From JAAYPI01 sp036734385 (GTDB lineage: Bacteria; Bacteroidota; Bacteroidia; Bacteroidales; Paludibacteraceae): DNA of 6,104 bases. The stretch covers positions 1 through 6,104 of the forward strand of contig DAIMYQ010000056.1 of assembly GCA_036734385.1 (NCBI GenBank). The letters are read 5' to 3'. Made by a program: the position numbers and the translations under genes. Under the pieces are notes generated by a model, which had not been told where the DNA came from, did not search any database, and saw only the letters and a program-made list of their open reading frames with translations. Below are positions 1 through 5,211 of the stretch, piece after piece; the first letter of the stretch is position 1, and every line of letters begins with the position of its first letter.

Positions 1-120
1 TTCCTTAATGATTTTATAGGTGATGGTAGATTTATTTATTTTTATTAAATAATAACTAAATATAAATAGGTATTGATTTACAAAGCTTTATACTAAACAC
101 TAATAGCATTTCCCATTGTG

Positions 121-212
121 CTTTAGGTTACAAATGTACATCTGATTTTATTATTTTTACATTTGTAATATTTAATAATTGTGAAATAATTTGTTACATT
201 TGTAATCTAAAG
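121..212. repeat. Inverted repeat, 18-bp arms, flanking the operator region
   Basis: The left arm at 121-138 (CTTTAGGTTACAAATGTA) is the reverse complement of the right arm at 195-212 (TACATTTGTAATCTAAAG), with 17 of 18 positions matching. A 56-bp spacer separates the arms. The inner part of each arm is one of the 12-bp dyads, and the outer CTTTAG/CTAAAG extends the symmetry past the dyad. The long spacer argues against a hairpin or terminator and favours paired protein-binding sites. Confidence 0.75.
128..205. promoter_or_regulatory. Three dyad operator-like sites, TTACA-NN-TGTAA
   Basis: Three 12-bp palindromes lie at 128-139 (TTACAAATGTAC, one mismatch), 157-168 (TTACATTTGTAA, symmetric) and 194-205 (TTACATTTGTAA, symmetric). 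Their centres are 29 and 37 bp apart. Short dyads in multiple copies directly upstream of a small XRE regulator are the usual form of autoregulatory operators, so the product of the gene at 252 is the likely ligand; that is inference. Each site also contains TACATTTG, which fits the Bacteroidetes -7 consensus TAnnTTTG. The copy at 195-202 could be the -7 element of the regulator's promoter, giving a leader of roughly 43 nt, in which case binding there would block transcription. No well-spaced -33 TTG is visible: the nearest, at 179-181, leaves only 13 bp where about 20 is usual. Confidence 0.6.
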
Positions 213-251
213 AAATGTTGATTTTTATAGTAATCAGAGTCATAAATATGT

Positions 252-671
252 ATGAAAGATCGAATTAAGCTATTAATGGAAAAAGAAAAACTTTCCCCTA
301 AAGTTTTTGCAGATATGGTTGGAATACAACCTTCTGCTATTTCTCATATTTTGTCAGGAAGAAATAAACCAAGTATGGACGTTGTGCAAAAAATACTGAA
401 TACATTCAGAACTGTAAGTACTGATTGGATGCTTTTAGGTTTTGGTCCAATGTATAGAAATCAAAAGGTCTTACAGGGCACTTTATTTGAGGAAGAGTCC
501 GAAAATGTTTCAAATATTCAATCCTCAAAGATTCAAAATATCCAAGAACCAGGTAATTTCGTCCCACAAAAAACTGAAATACAGATAAATAAGTCAAATT
601 TAGAAGAAAAAAAAGTCGAACGAATTATTATTTATTTTTCTGATAATACATTTGAAGAATTTTTACATTGA
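252..671 (+). CDS. XRE-family helix-turn-helix transcriptional regulator
   Basis: A 139-residue protein, probably a cytoplasmic DNA-binding regulator. Residues about 1-60 form a Cro/C1-type HTH: SPKVFADMVGI (15-25) fits helix 2 plus the turn, and SAISHILSGRNKPS (28-41) is the recognition helix with the typical family ending. DWMLLGFGPM (58-67) matches the D-W-L-L-x-G-x-G-P-M end of the domain common in Bacteroidales members. A low-complexity polar linker (about 70-118, rich in N, Q, E, S) leads to a compact tail, KVERIIIYFSDNTFEEF (121-137), which looks like a short beta-rich motif. There is no protease or ligand domain, so it is not a LexA/C1-type cleavable repressor. The start is the first possible one, because an in-frame TAA lies at 243-245. 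Three dyads upstream suggest autoregulation. A terminator separates it from pyrK, so it seems to be its own transcription unit. Its target genes cannot be told from sequence. Confidence 0.88.
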   Translation: MKDRIKLLMEKEKLSPKVFADMVGIQPSAISHILSGRNKPSMDVVQKILNTFRTVSTDWMLLGFGPMYRNQKVLQGTLFEEESENVSNIQSSKIQNIQEPGNFVPQKTEIQINKSNLEEKKVERIIIYFSDNTFEEFLH

Positions 672-680
672 ATTTAAGCT

Positions 681-713
681 AACCTTGCATAAGCAAATTC
701 AAGGTTCTTTTTT
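681..713 (+). terminator. Rho-independent terminator after the XRE regulator
   Basis: AACCTTG (681-687) pairs perfectly with CAAGGTT (700-706) around a 12-nt loop and is followed by C and six Ts (708-713). It begins 9 nt after the regulator's stop codon. A smaller alternative hairpin, TTGC (685-688) with GCAA (693-696), overlaps the stem. The stem is short and only moderately GC-rich, so termination may be partial. Confidence 0.7.
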
Positions 714-720
714 ATCTTTG
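713..720 (+). promoter_or_regulatory. Putative pyrK promoter -7 element (TATCTTTG)
   Basis: TATCTTTG matches the Bacteroidetes primary-sigma -7 consensus TAnnTTTG exactly. Transcription would start near 727, leaving a leader of about 22 nt before the pyrK ATG. The -33 TTG is poor: the nearest, at 685-687, is 25 bp upstream, beyond the usual spacing of about 20. The element begins at the last T of the preceding terminator, so the two signals abut. No long leader, attenuator or riboswitch fits into this space. Confidence 0.5.
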
Positions 721-748
721 TGAAAAATATCTGTAATGGTCTAGTTAA

Positions 749-1522
749 ATGATGAAAAAATATTTGCTCGATTTTTTGGTTAGTGAAAATTTAAAGTTAA
801 ATGATAAATCCTTTTTACTCCGTTTAGCTTACGAAGGTATACTCCCAGAAATACTTCCAGGTCAATTTGTGGAGATACGAGTTGACAATTCCAATATGGT
901 TTTTTTGAGACGTCCGGTATCTGTTCATGACGTAGATTATCAAAATAATGAACTCTCTTTATTGATACAAGTTGTTGGACAGGGAACCCGCAAACTATCT
1001 GAATTAAAAGTTGGTGATACCTTGAATATAATTGTTCCATTGGGCAATAGCTTTACCTTTCCTTCTGAAAAGCAAAAAGAACTATTTCTTATTGGAGGTG
1101 GCGTTGGTATTGCCCCTCTATTGTATTTAGGTCGTATACTTTGCGATAAAAAATACAAAGTCAATTTTTTGTTGGGAGGAAAGACGAAGCAAGAGTTGGT
1201 TCGGTTAGCCTCTTTTGAAAAATATGGCAAAGTATATCTCACAACAGAAGATGGAAGTACTGGTGAAAAAGGATTTGTAACCCAACATTCAGTATTAACA
1301 AAACATAAAATAGATAAAATATATACGTGTGGTCCAACTCCTATGATGAAAGCAGTCGCTAATTATGCCCAGAAAAATAACATAGATTGTGAGGCTTCCC
1401 TGGAAAATAAAATGGCTTGTGGCATTGGGGCTTGTCTGTGTTGTGTTACAGAAACCAAAGAAGGTCATAAATGTGTATGTTCTGAAGGTCCCGTATTTAA
1501 TACAAATGATTTAAAATGGTAG
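749..1522 (+). CDS. pyrK: Dihydroorotate dehydrogenase B, electron-transfer subunit (FAD, 2Fe-2S)
   Basis: This 257-residue subunit passes electrons from PyrD's FMN to NAD+ in class 1B dihydroorotate dehydrogenase, a cytoplasmic PyrD2-PyrK2 complex in de novo UMP synthesis. The N-terminal ferredoxin-reductase-like barrel carries the FAD-binding RRPVS (54-58). The nucleotide-binding domain has GGGVGIAP (116-123) and CGPTPM (194-199). The C-terminal 2Fe-2S site has C224-x4-C229-x2-C232-x11-C244, matching the PyrK arrangement and near-identical in position to the cysteines of Lactococcus PyrK (226, 231, 234, 249). The length is normal for the family. The start at 749 follows an in-frame TAA at 746-748; a second ATG directly after it (752) is equally possible. 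The last 7 bp overlap pyrD, which fits coupled translation and equal subunit supply. Cys231 and Cys242 are extra cysteines beside the cluster ligands. The identification is firm, since pyrD follows directly. Confidence 0.96.
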   Translation: MMKKYLLDFLVSENLKLNDKSFLLRLAYEGILPEILPGQFVEIRVDNSNMVFLRRPVSVHDVDYQNNELSLLIQVVGQGTRKLSELKVGDTLNIIVPLGNSFTFPSEKQKELFLIGGGVGIAPLLYLGRILCDKKYKVNFLLGGKTKQELVRLASFEKYGKVYLTTEDGSTGEKGFVTQHSVLTKHKIDKIYTCGPTPMMKAVANYAQKNNIDCEASLENKMACGIGACLCCVTETKEGHKCVCSEGPVFNTNDLKW

Positions 1523-2424
1523 ATTTAAAGGTAAATATAGGCAATTTGGAATTAAAAAATCCAGTAATGAGTGCATCCGGTACTTTTGGTTATGGATCTG
1601 AATTTACTGATTTTATAGATATTTCTCGACTTGGAGGTATTATTGTAAAAGGTACAACTATTCATGCTAGAGAGGGGAATCCTTATCCTCGTATGGCAGA
1701 AACGCCTTCCGGTATGTTAAACGCTGTTGGGTTACAAAATAGAGGTGTTGATTATTTTATAAATAAGATTTATCCTTCCATAGCTGATATAAATACGAAC
1801 ATTATCATAAATGTATCAGGGAGTTCGATTGAAGAATACATTGCTGCTGCCGAAAAAATAAATGAATTGGATAAAATTCCCGCCATTGAGCTGAATATTT
1901 CTTGTCCAAATGTAAAACAAGGGGGAATGGGATTCGGAACTTCATGTGTATCTGCAGCGGAGGTGGTCAAAGAAGTTCGGAAGGCATACAAAAAGACGCT
2001 CATTGTAAAATTAACTCCAAATGTAACCAATATCTCTGAAATAGCTCTTGCGGTTGAAAGTGAAGGTGCTGATAGCGTTTCTTTGATTAATACGTTATTG
2101 GGTATGGCAATTGACGCAGAAACACAAAAACCTATTCTTTCTACTGTTACAGGAGGATTATCAGGACCTTGTGTGAAACCAGTAGCTTTGCGAATGGTTT
2201 GGCAAGTTTCAAAAGCAGTAAAGATACCTGTTGTAGGGTTGGGGGGAATCATGAATGCCACTGATGCTATTGAATTCTTTTTAGCTGGGGCTACAGCCAT
2301 CCAAATAGGAACTGCTAATTTTATAGATCCTACCGTCACAATAAAAGTAATAGAAGGAATACAGGTCTATTTAGAAAGACATCAGTGTAGTTCAGTTAAT
2401 GATATTATCGGGGCGTTAAAATAA
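1516..2424 (+). CDS. pyrD: Dihydroorotate dehydrogenase B, catalytic subunit (class 1B)
   Basis: A 302-residue FMN-containing TIM-barrel enzyme that oxidises dihydroorotate to orotate and hands electrons to PyrK and then NAD+. Visible class 1 features are NPVMSASGTFGYG (15-27), VKGTT with FMN-contacting Lys45, NAVGLQN (69-75) for substrate binding, and NISCPN (127-132). The catalytic base Cys130 lies at the same number as in the Lactococcus 1B enzyme. Further features are KLTPN with Lys165, and the phosphate-binding segments GGLSG (213-217), GLGGI (241-245) and GTAN (265-268). A catalytic Cys rather than Ser, no membrane-anchoring N-terminal extension and the adjacent pyrK together exclude the quinone-linked class 2 enzyme. 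The ATG at 1516 lies inside the 3' end of pyrK, and the length is typical. The stop falls 29 bp before the convergent trmD stop. No clear hairpin terminator lies between them, only an A8 run (2423-2430). Confidence 0.97.
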   Translation: MVDLKVNIGNLELKNPVMSASGTFGYGSEFTDFIDISRLGGIIVKGTTIHAREGNPYPRMAETPSGMLNAVGLQNRGVDYFINKIYPSIADINTNIIINVSGSSIEEYIAAAEKINELDKIPAIELNISCPNVKQGGMGFGTSCVSAAEVVKEVRKAYKKTLIVKLTPNVTNISEIALAVESEGADSVSLINTLLGMAIDAETQKPILSTVTGGLSGPCVKPVALRMVWQVSKAVKIPVVGLGGIMNATDAIEFFLAGATAIQIGTANFIDPTVTIKVIEGIQVYLERHQCSSVNDIIGALK

Positions 2425-2453
2425 AAAAAATTGGGAAAATAACTGGGGTCTTC

Positions 2454-2759
2454 TTATTCTTCCAATAAGTCGGGACGCAATCTTTTGGTACGTTCAAAGG
2501 CTTGTTCCATTTTCCAATCATTTATATTTTTTTCGTGTCCTGAAAGCAAAATATCGGGGACTTTCCATCCTTTGTAATCAGCCGGACGCGTATAAACTGG
2601 TGCAGAAAGTAGATTGTCTTGAAAACAATCGGACAATGCAGACTGTTCATCTGAAATCACTCCTGGTATTATGCGAACGATAGCATCTGATATAACAGAT
2701 GCTACTAATTCGCCTCCTGTTAATACATAATCTCCAATAGAAATTTCTTTTGTAATAAG
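2454..2759 (-). CDS. trmD: tRNA (guanine-37-N1)-methyltransferase TrmD, C-terminal part (5' end in gap)
   Basis: The minus-strand reading frame is open from the gap edge at 2759 to a TAA at 2454-2456, giving 101 residues. TrmD methylates N1 of G37 next to the anticodon, using S-adenosylmethionine, and so prevents +1 frameshifting. The fragment begins in the trefoil-knot SAM-binding region: SIGDYVLTGGEL (fragment 7-18) matches the family signature, and RIIPGV (29-34) and SDCF (43-46) follow. Arg29 and Asp44 are spaced exactly as the functional Arg154 and Asp169 of Haemophilus TrmD. The tRNA-binding C-terminal domain contains YTRP, VPDILLSG and RPDLLEE, then stops; the family often ends about here in Bacteroidetes. 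About 120-125 residues are missing relative to a usual length near 225. The loss comes from the assembly gap, not from a mutation, as no stop or frameshift is visible. Confidence 0.94.
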   Translation of the reverse strand, partial: LITKEISIGDYVLTGGELVASVISDAIVRIIPGVISDEQSALSDCFQDNLLSAPVYTRPADYKGWKVPDILLSGHEKNINDWKMEQAFERTKRLRPDLLEE

Positions 2760-2859
2760 NNNNNNNNNNNNNNNNNNNNNNNNNNNNNNNNNNNNNNNNN
2801 NNNNNNNNNNNNNNNNNNNNNNNNNNNNNNNNNNNNNNNNNNNNNNNNNNNNNNNNNNN
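2760..2859. other. Assembly gap: 100 Ns (true length unknown, probably 600 bp or more)
   Basis: Exactly 100 Ns, the conventional placeholder for a scaffold join of unknown size. The flanking genes are divergent and both enter the gap from their 3' sides. The gap therefore hides about 120-125 codons of trmD, about 87-90 codons of ligA, and the intergenic region with both start sites and promoters. Compared with normal family lengths this is about 640 bp plus the spacer. Confidence 0.95.
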
Positions 2860-4599
2860 GGAGAAGTAAATGATTTTTATGAACGAGTAAAGAAATCTTT
2901 GAACGAGGATTTTGAGATTGTATGCGAATTAAAGTATGATGGTACATCAATATCTTTGATTTATGAGGACGGAAGACTTCAGCAAGCAATTACGCGTGGA
3001 GATGGCGAAAAAGGCGATGATGTAACCAACAATGTCAAAACAATACAGAGTATTCCACTTGTTTTACGAGGAAATACTTACCCTGCGTTATTTGAAATGA
3101 GGGGGGAAATTTTGATGCCGTGGAACGTATTTGAAGAATTAAATAAAGAACGCTTAGAACAAGAAGAATCACTGTTTGCCAATCCGAGAAATGCTGCTTC
3201 CGGCACATTGAAGTTACAAAATTCATCGCTTGTTGCTAAACGCAAGTTAGATGCGTATTTGTATTACATGCTGGGAGAAAATTTGCCCGAAACAACTCAT
3301 TATGGCAACTTGTTAAAAGCCTCTGAATTTGGATTTAAAATTTCGGAGGCTATTCGTAAATGTAATACTTTAGAACAAATAATAGATTTTATTCATTATT
3401 GGGATATTGAAAGGAAAAATTTGCCGGTGGCAACTGACGGTATCGTTTTAAAGGTTAATTCATTGTCACAGCAACGAAACTTAGGTTATACTGCCAAATC
3501 TCCACGTTGGGCAATTGCTTACAAATTTCAGGCTGAAAAAGCTATTACACGCTTAAATTCAGTTTCATACCAAGTAGGAAGAACCGGAGCTGTTACCCCT
3601 GTCGCCAATCTTGACCCTGTGCAATTGTCCGGAACCGTTGTAAAAAGAGCTACGTTGCACAATGCGGATATAATAGAAGCGTTGGATTTGTATGTGGGCG
3701 ATATGGTTTTTGTAGAAAAAGGAGGAGAAATCATTCCCAAAATCACAGCCGTAGATGTAGAAAATAGAGTGCTCATAGGAAGTAAAATTACCTTTATTAC
3801 CAACTGTCCAGAATGTGGTTCCAAATTAGTTAGAATGGAGGGAGAAGCGGCTTATTATTGTCCGAATGAAGATAATTGTCCACCACAAATAAAGGGAAAA
3901 TTGGAGCATTTTGCGAGCCGAAAAGCCATGAATATTGATGGTTTGGGAAAGGAAACCATTGATCTGCTATATCAAAATGGTCTCGTGAGAAACATTTCTG
4001 ATTTTTATAAGTTAAAACTGACTGATTTAGCTTACTTAGAACGGTTAGGAGAAAAGTCAGGAAAAAATATCTTGGAAGGTTTATCAAAAAGTAAAGAAGT
4101 TTCTTTTGAACGCGTATTGTTTGCCCTTGGGATACGTTATGTAGGAGAAACTGTTGCAAAGAAATTAGCAAATACCTTACACAATATTGACAATATACAA
4201 AATTCTACGATAGAAGAATTGACAAATATTGATGAAATAGGAGAGAGAATCGCTGAAAGTGTTTATAATTATTTTCGAAATGAAAAAAATCTTGAATTGA
4301 TTTTTCGTTTAAAAGCAGTAGGTTTGCAGTTTCAAATCTCGGATCTAAGATTATCTTTGAAAACCAACAGATTGGCAGGATTGAAATTCGTTATTAGTGG
4401 AACCTTTGCAAGGCATTCTAGAGATGAATTAAAAAAAATGATTGATGAAAATGGTGGAAAAAATATAGGATCGGTATCTTCTGCTGTTGATTACATATTA
4501 GCCGGAGAAAATATGGGTCCAAGTAAATTAGAAAAGGCTCAAAAAATGAACATAAAGATAATTAGCGAAGAAGAATTCTTAACGATGATAGAAGCATAA
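2860..4599 (+). CDS. ligA: NAD-dependent DNA ligase LigA, missing the N-terminal ~90 residues (in gap)
   Basis: LigA seals nicks with 3'-OH and 5'-phosphate ends in replication and repair, using NAD+. The frame is already open at the gap edge (GEVNDFYERV...), so the TTG at 2899 is not the start; 579 residues are visible against a usual 665-675. The adenylation domain has KYDG with the nucleotidyl-accepting Lys25 (codon 2932-2934; Lys115 in E. coli), RGDGEKGDDV, ANPRNAASGTL, DGIVLKVN and SPRWAIAYKF. VGRTGAVTPVA and GGEIIPKI mark the OB-fold region. Four zinc cysteines at fragment positions 316, 319, 334 and 340 give C-x2-C-x14-C-x5-C, identical in spacing to E. coli. Helix-hairpin-helix repeats follow (about 350-470), then a C-terminal BRCT domain (about 507-579, GLKFVISGTF onward). 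Domain Ia, which recognises the NMN half of NAD+, lies in the gap. The next gene starts 3 nt after the stop, implying co-transcription. Confidence 0.97.
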   Translation, partial: GEVNDFYERVKKSLNEDFEIVCELKYDGTSISLIYEDGRLQQAITRGDGEKGDDVTNNVKTIQSIPLVLRGNTYPALFEMRGEILMPWNVFEELNKERLEQEESLFANPRNAASGTLKLQNSSLVAKRKLDAYLYYMLGENLPETTHYGNLLKASEFGFKISEAIRKCNTLEQIIDFIHYWDIERKNLPVATDGIVLKVNSLSQQRNLGYTAKSPRWAIAYKFQAEKAITRLNSVSYQVGRTGAVTPVANLDPVQLSGTVVKRATLHNADIIEALDLYVGDMVFVEKGGEIIPKITAVDVENRVLIGSKITFITNCPECGSKLVRMEGEAAYYCPNEDNCPPQIKGKLEHFASRKAMNIDGLGKETIDLLYQNGLVRNISDFYKLKLTDLAYLERLGEKSGKNILEGLSKSKEVSFERVLFALGIRYVGETVAKKLANTLHNIDNIQNSTIEELTNIDEIGERIAESVYNYFRNEKNLELIFRLKAVGLQFQISDLRLSLKTNRLAGLKFVISGTFARHSRDELKKMIDENGGKNIGSVSSAVDYILAGENMGPSKLEKAQKMNIKIISEEEFLTMIEA

Positions 4600-4602
4600 A
4601 TT

Positions 4603-5145
4603 ATGATAAAATTTATAGATCAATTTATAAAAAGAATATCAATCCGTAAATTGCAACAATTGCAGGGAAAAGAAAAGCGAGAAAAGCAATTTATGAATCT
4701 AAAAGACGTGAGAAACGTTCTTTTATTGTTTTATGTAGATTCATTTGAAAAATATGATCGAATTTATGGAATCATTAATTTTTTAAAAAAAGAAGGAATG
4801 AACGTTTTTTCCGTATTGTATGTCGAGAAGGGGGTAGTATGTGAACAAAAAAGAATAAATATGTTAGCTTTTACAAAGAAAGAATGCTCATTGTTTTTTG
4901 AACCAACTGTTACTTTGGTTGATGATATTCAATCTTTAGAGACTGATTTACTGATAGATTTGTCACTCGTTGATTGTTTACCCTTGGAATTTTTAGCACA
5001 ACAATCAGTTGCAAAGTGTAAAGTTTCTAGAAAAAAGGAGAGCGTATCGGTTTGTGATTTGATGATAGAAACTAATCAAAATGAAACCTCAGAAGAACAG
5101 TTATTGGAAACCATACTTTTTTATCTTAATCATATAAAATCATAG
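4603..5145 (+). CDS. Conserved protein of unknown function, DUF6913-like
   Basis: A 180-residue cytoplasmic protein with no signal peptide, membrane segment or recognised catalytic motif. A basic N-terminus (1-29, rich in K, R and Q) is followed by an apparent alpha/beta core. Hydrophobic strands VRNVLLLFYVD (37-46 and flanks), MNVFSVLYVE (66-75), VTLVDDI (103-109) and DLLIDLSLVD (115-124) alternate with helical stretches. The segment VAKCKVSRKKE (137-146) is followed by SVCDLMIET (149-157). The pattern resembles the small Bacteroidetes family DUF6913, from memory and not by a search. The start at 4603 lies 3 nt after the ligA stop; Met31 is an alternative internal start but would drop the basic segment. 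It is probably co-transcribed with ligA, while dapA downstream seems to have its own promoter. Residue composition and AT-rich codon use match the neighbours, with no sign of transfer. The function is unknown. Confidence 0.85.
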   Translation: MIKFIDQFIKRISIRKLQQLQGKEKREKQFMNLKDVRNVLLLFYVDSFEKYDRIYGIINFLKKEGMNVFSVLYVEKGVVCEQKRINMLAFTKKECSLFFEPTVTLVDDIQSLETDLLIDLSLVDCLPLEFLAQQSVAKCKVSRKKESVSVCDLMIETNQNETSEEQLLETILFYLNHIKS

Positions 5146-5146
5146 A

Positions 5147-5202
5147 TAAGAAGAAAATAATCGAAGAAAATAACTATTTTTGCACCTTAAGAAGAAAATA
5201 AT
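5147..5202 (+). repeat. Three direct repeats of GAAGAAAATAA before dapA
   Basis: The 11-mer GAAGAAAATAA occurs at 5150-5160, 5163-5173 and 5191-5201. The first and third copies extend to an identical 15-mer, TAAGAAGAAAATAAT (5147-5161 and 5188-5202). The start-to-start spacings are 13 and 28 bp. Two copies lie upstream of the putative -7 element, and one lies at the predicted transcription start and leader. They could be regulator sites, an AT-rich upstream promoter element, or a simple local duplication. Confidence 0.7.
5175..5182 (+). promoter_or_regulatory. Putative dapA promoter -7 element (TATTTTTG)
   Basis: TATTTTTG followed by CACC fits the Bacteroidetes -7 consensus TAnnTTTG. The predicted start is near 5189, leaving a leader of about 22 nt, the same as predicted for pyrK. 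There is no TTG at the expected -33 position (around 5152-5155); the A-rich repeat units occupy that stretch instead. The leader shows no Shine-Dalgarno sequence, as is common in this phylum. There is no room for a lysine riboswitch. Confidence 0.5.
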
Positions 5203-5211
5203 ATATTTTCA

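Larger units (their letters stand above)
1..251. other. AT-rich non-coding region upstream of the XRE regulator
   Basis: No supportable gene lies here. One plus-strand frame is open from base 1 to a TAA at 46-48 and reads FLNDFIGDGRFIYFY. It could be the tail of an upstream gene, but 15 codons cannot show that. Every minus-strand start in 1-120 hits a stop within about 20 codons, so no divergent gene runs off the left edge. The right half (121-212) holds the operator-like dyads described separately. No tRNA-like or other RNA structure was recognised. Confidence 0.7.

Noticed and set aside
1..48. Open frame from the left edge, FLNDFIGDGRFIYFY then TAA, possibly the tail of an upstream gene.
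   Set aside because: Only 15 codons in AT-rich DNA, with no recognisable motif; it cannot be told from chance.
248..268. Six-codon mini-ORF (MYERSN, stop) overlapping the regulator's start codon.
   Set aside because: It overlaps by the chance sequence ATGTATG, has no independent initiation signal and is too short to support.
1770..2339. Long (189-codon) open frame on the minus strand inside pyrD.
   Set aside because: It lies wholly antisense to a clearly conserved enzyme and has no recognisable domain; it is a shadow frame.
2423..2453. Possible bidirectional terminator between the convergent pyrD and trmD.
   Set aside because: An A8/T8 run is present, but I could not find a convincing stem beside it.
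2899..2901. TTG as a possible start codon for ligA.
   Set aside because: The homologous frame is open upstream to the gap edge and aligns with LigA there (NDFYERV before the KYDG motif), so this codon is an internal Leu.
5117..5153. Imperfect hairpin (TTATCT with AGATAA) at the end of the DUF6913-like gene as a terminator.
   Set aside because: The stem is short, AT-only at its core, overlaps the coding end and lacks a downstream T run.
5147..5202. Short repeats before dapA as a CRISPR-like array or an attachment site.
   Set aside because: The 11-15 bp A-rich units are irregularly spaced with spacers that are far too short, and there are no cas genes or integrase.
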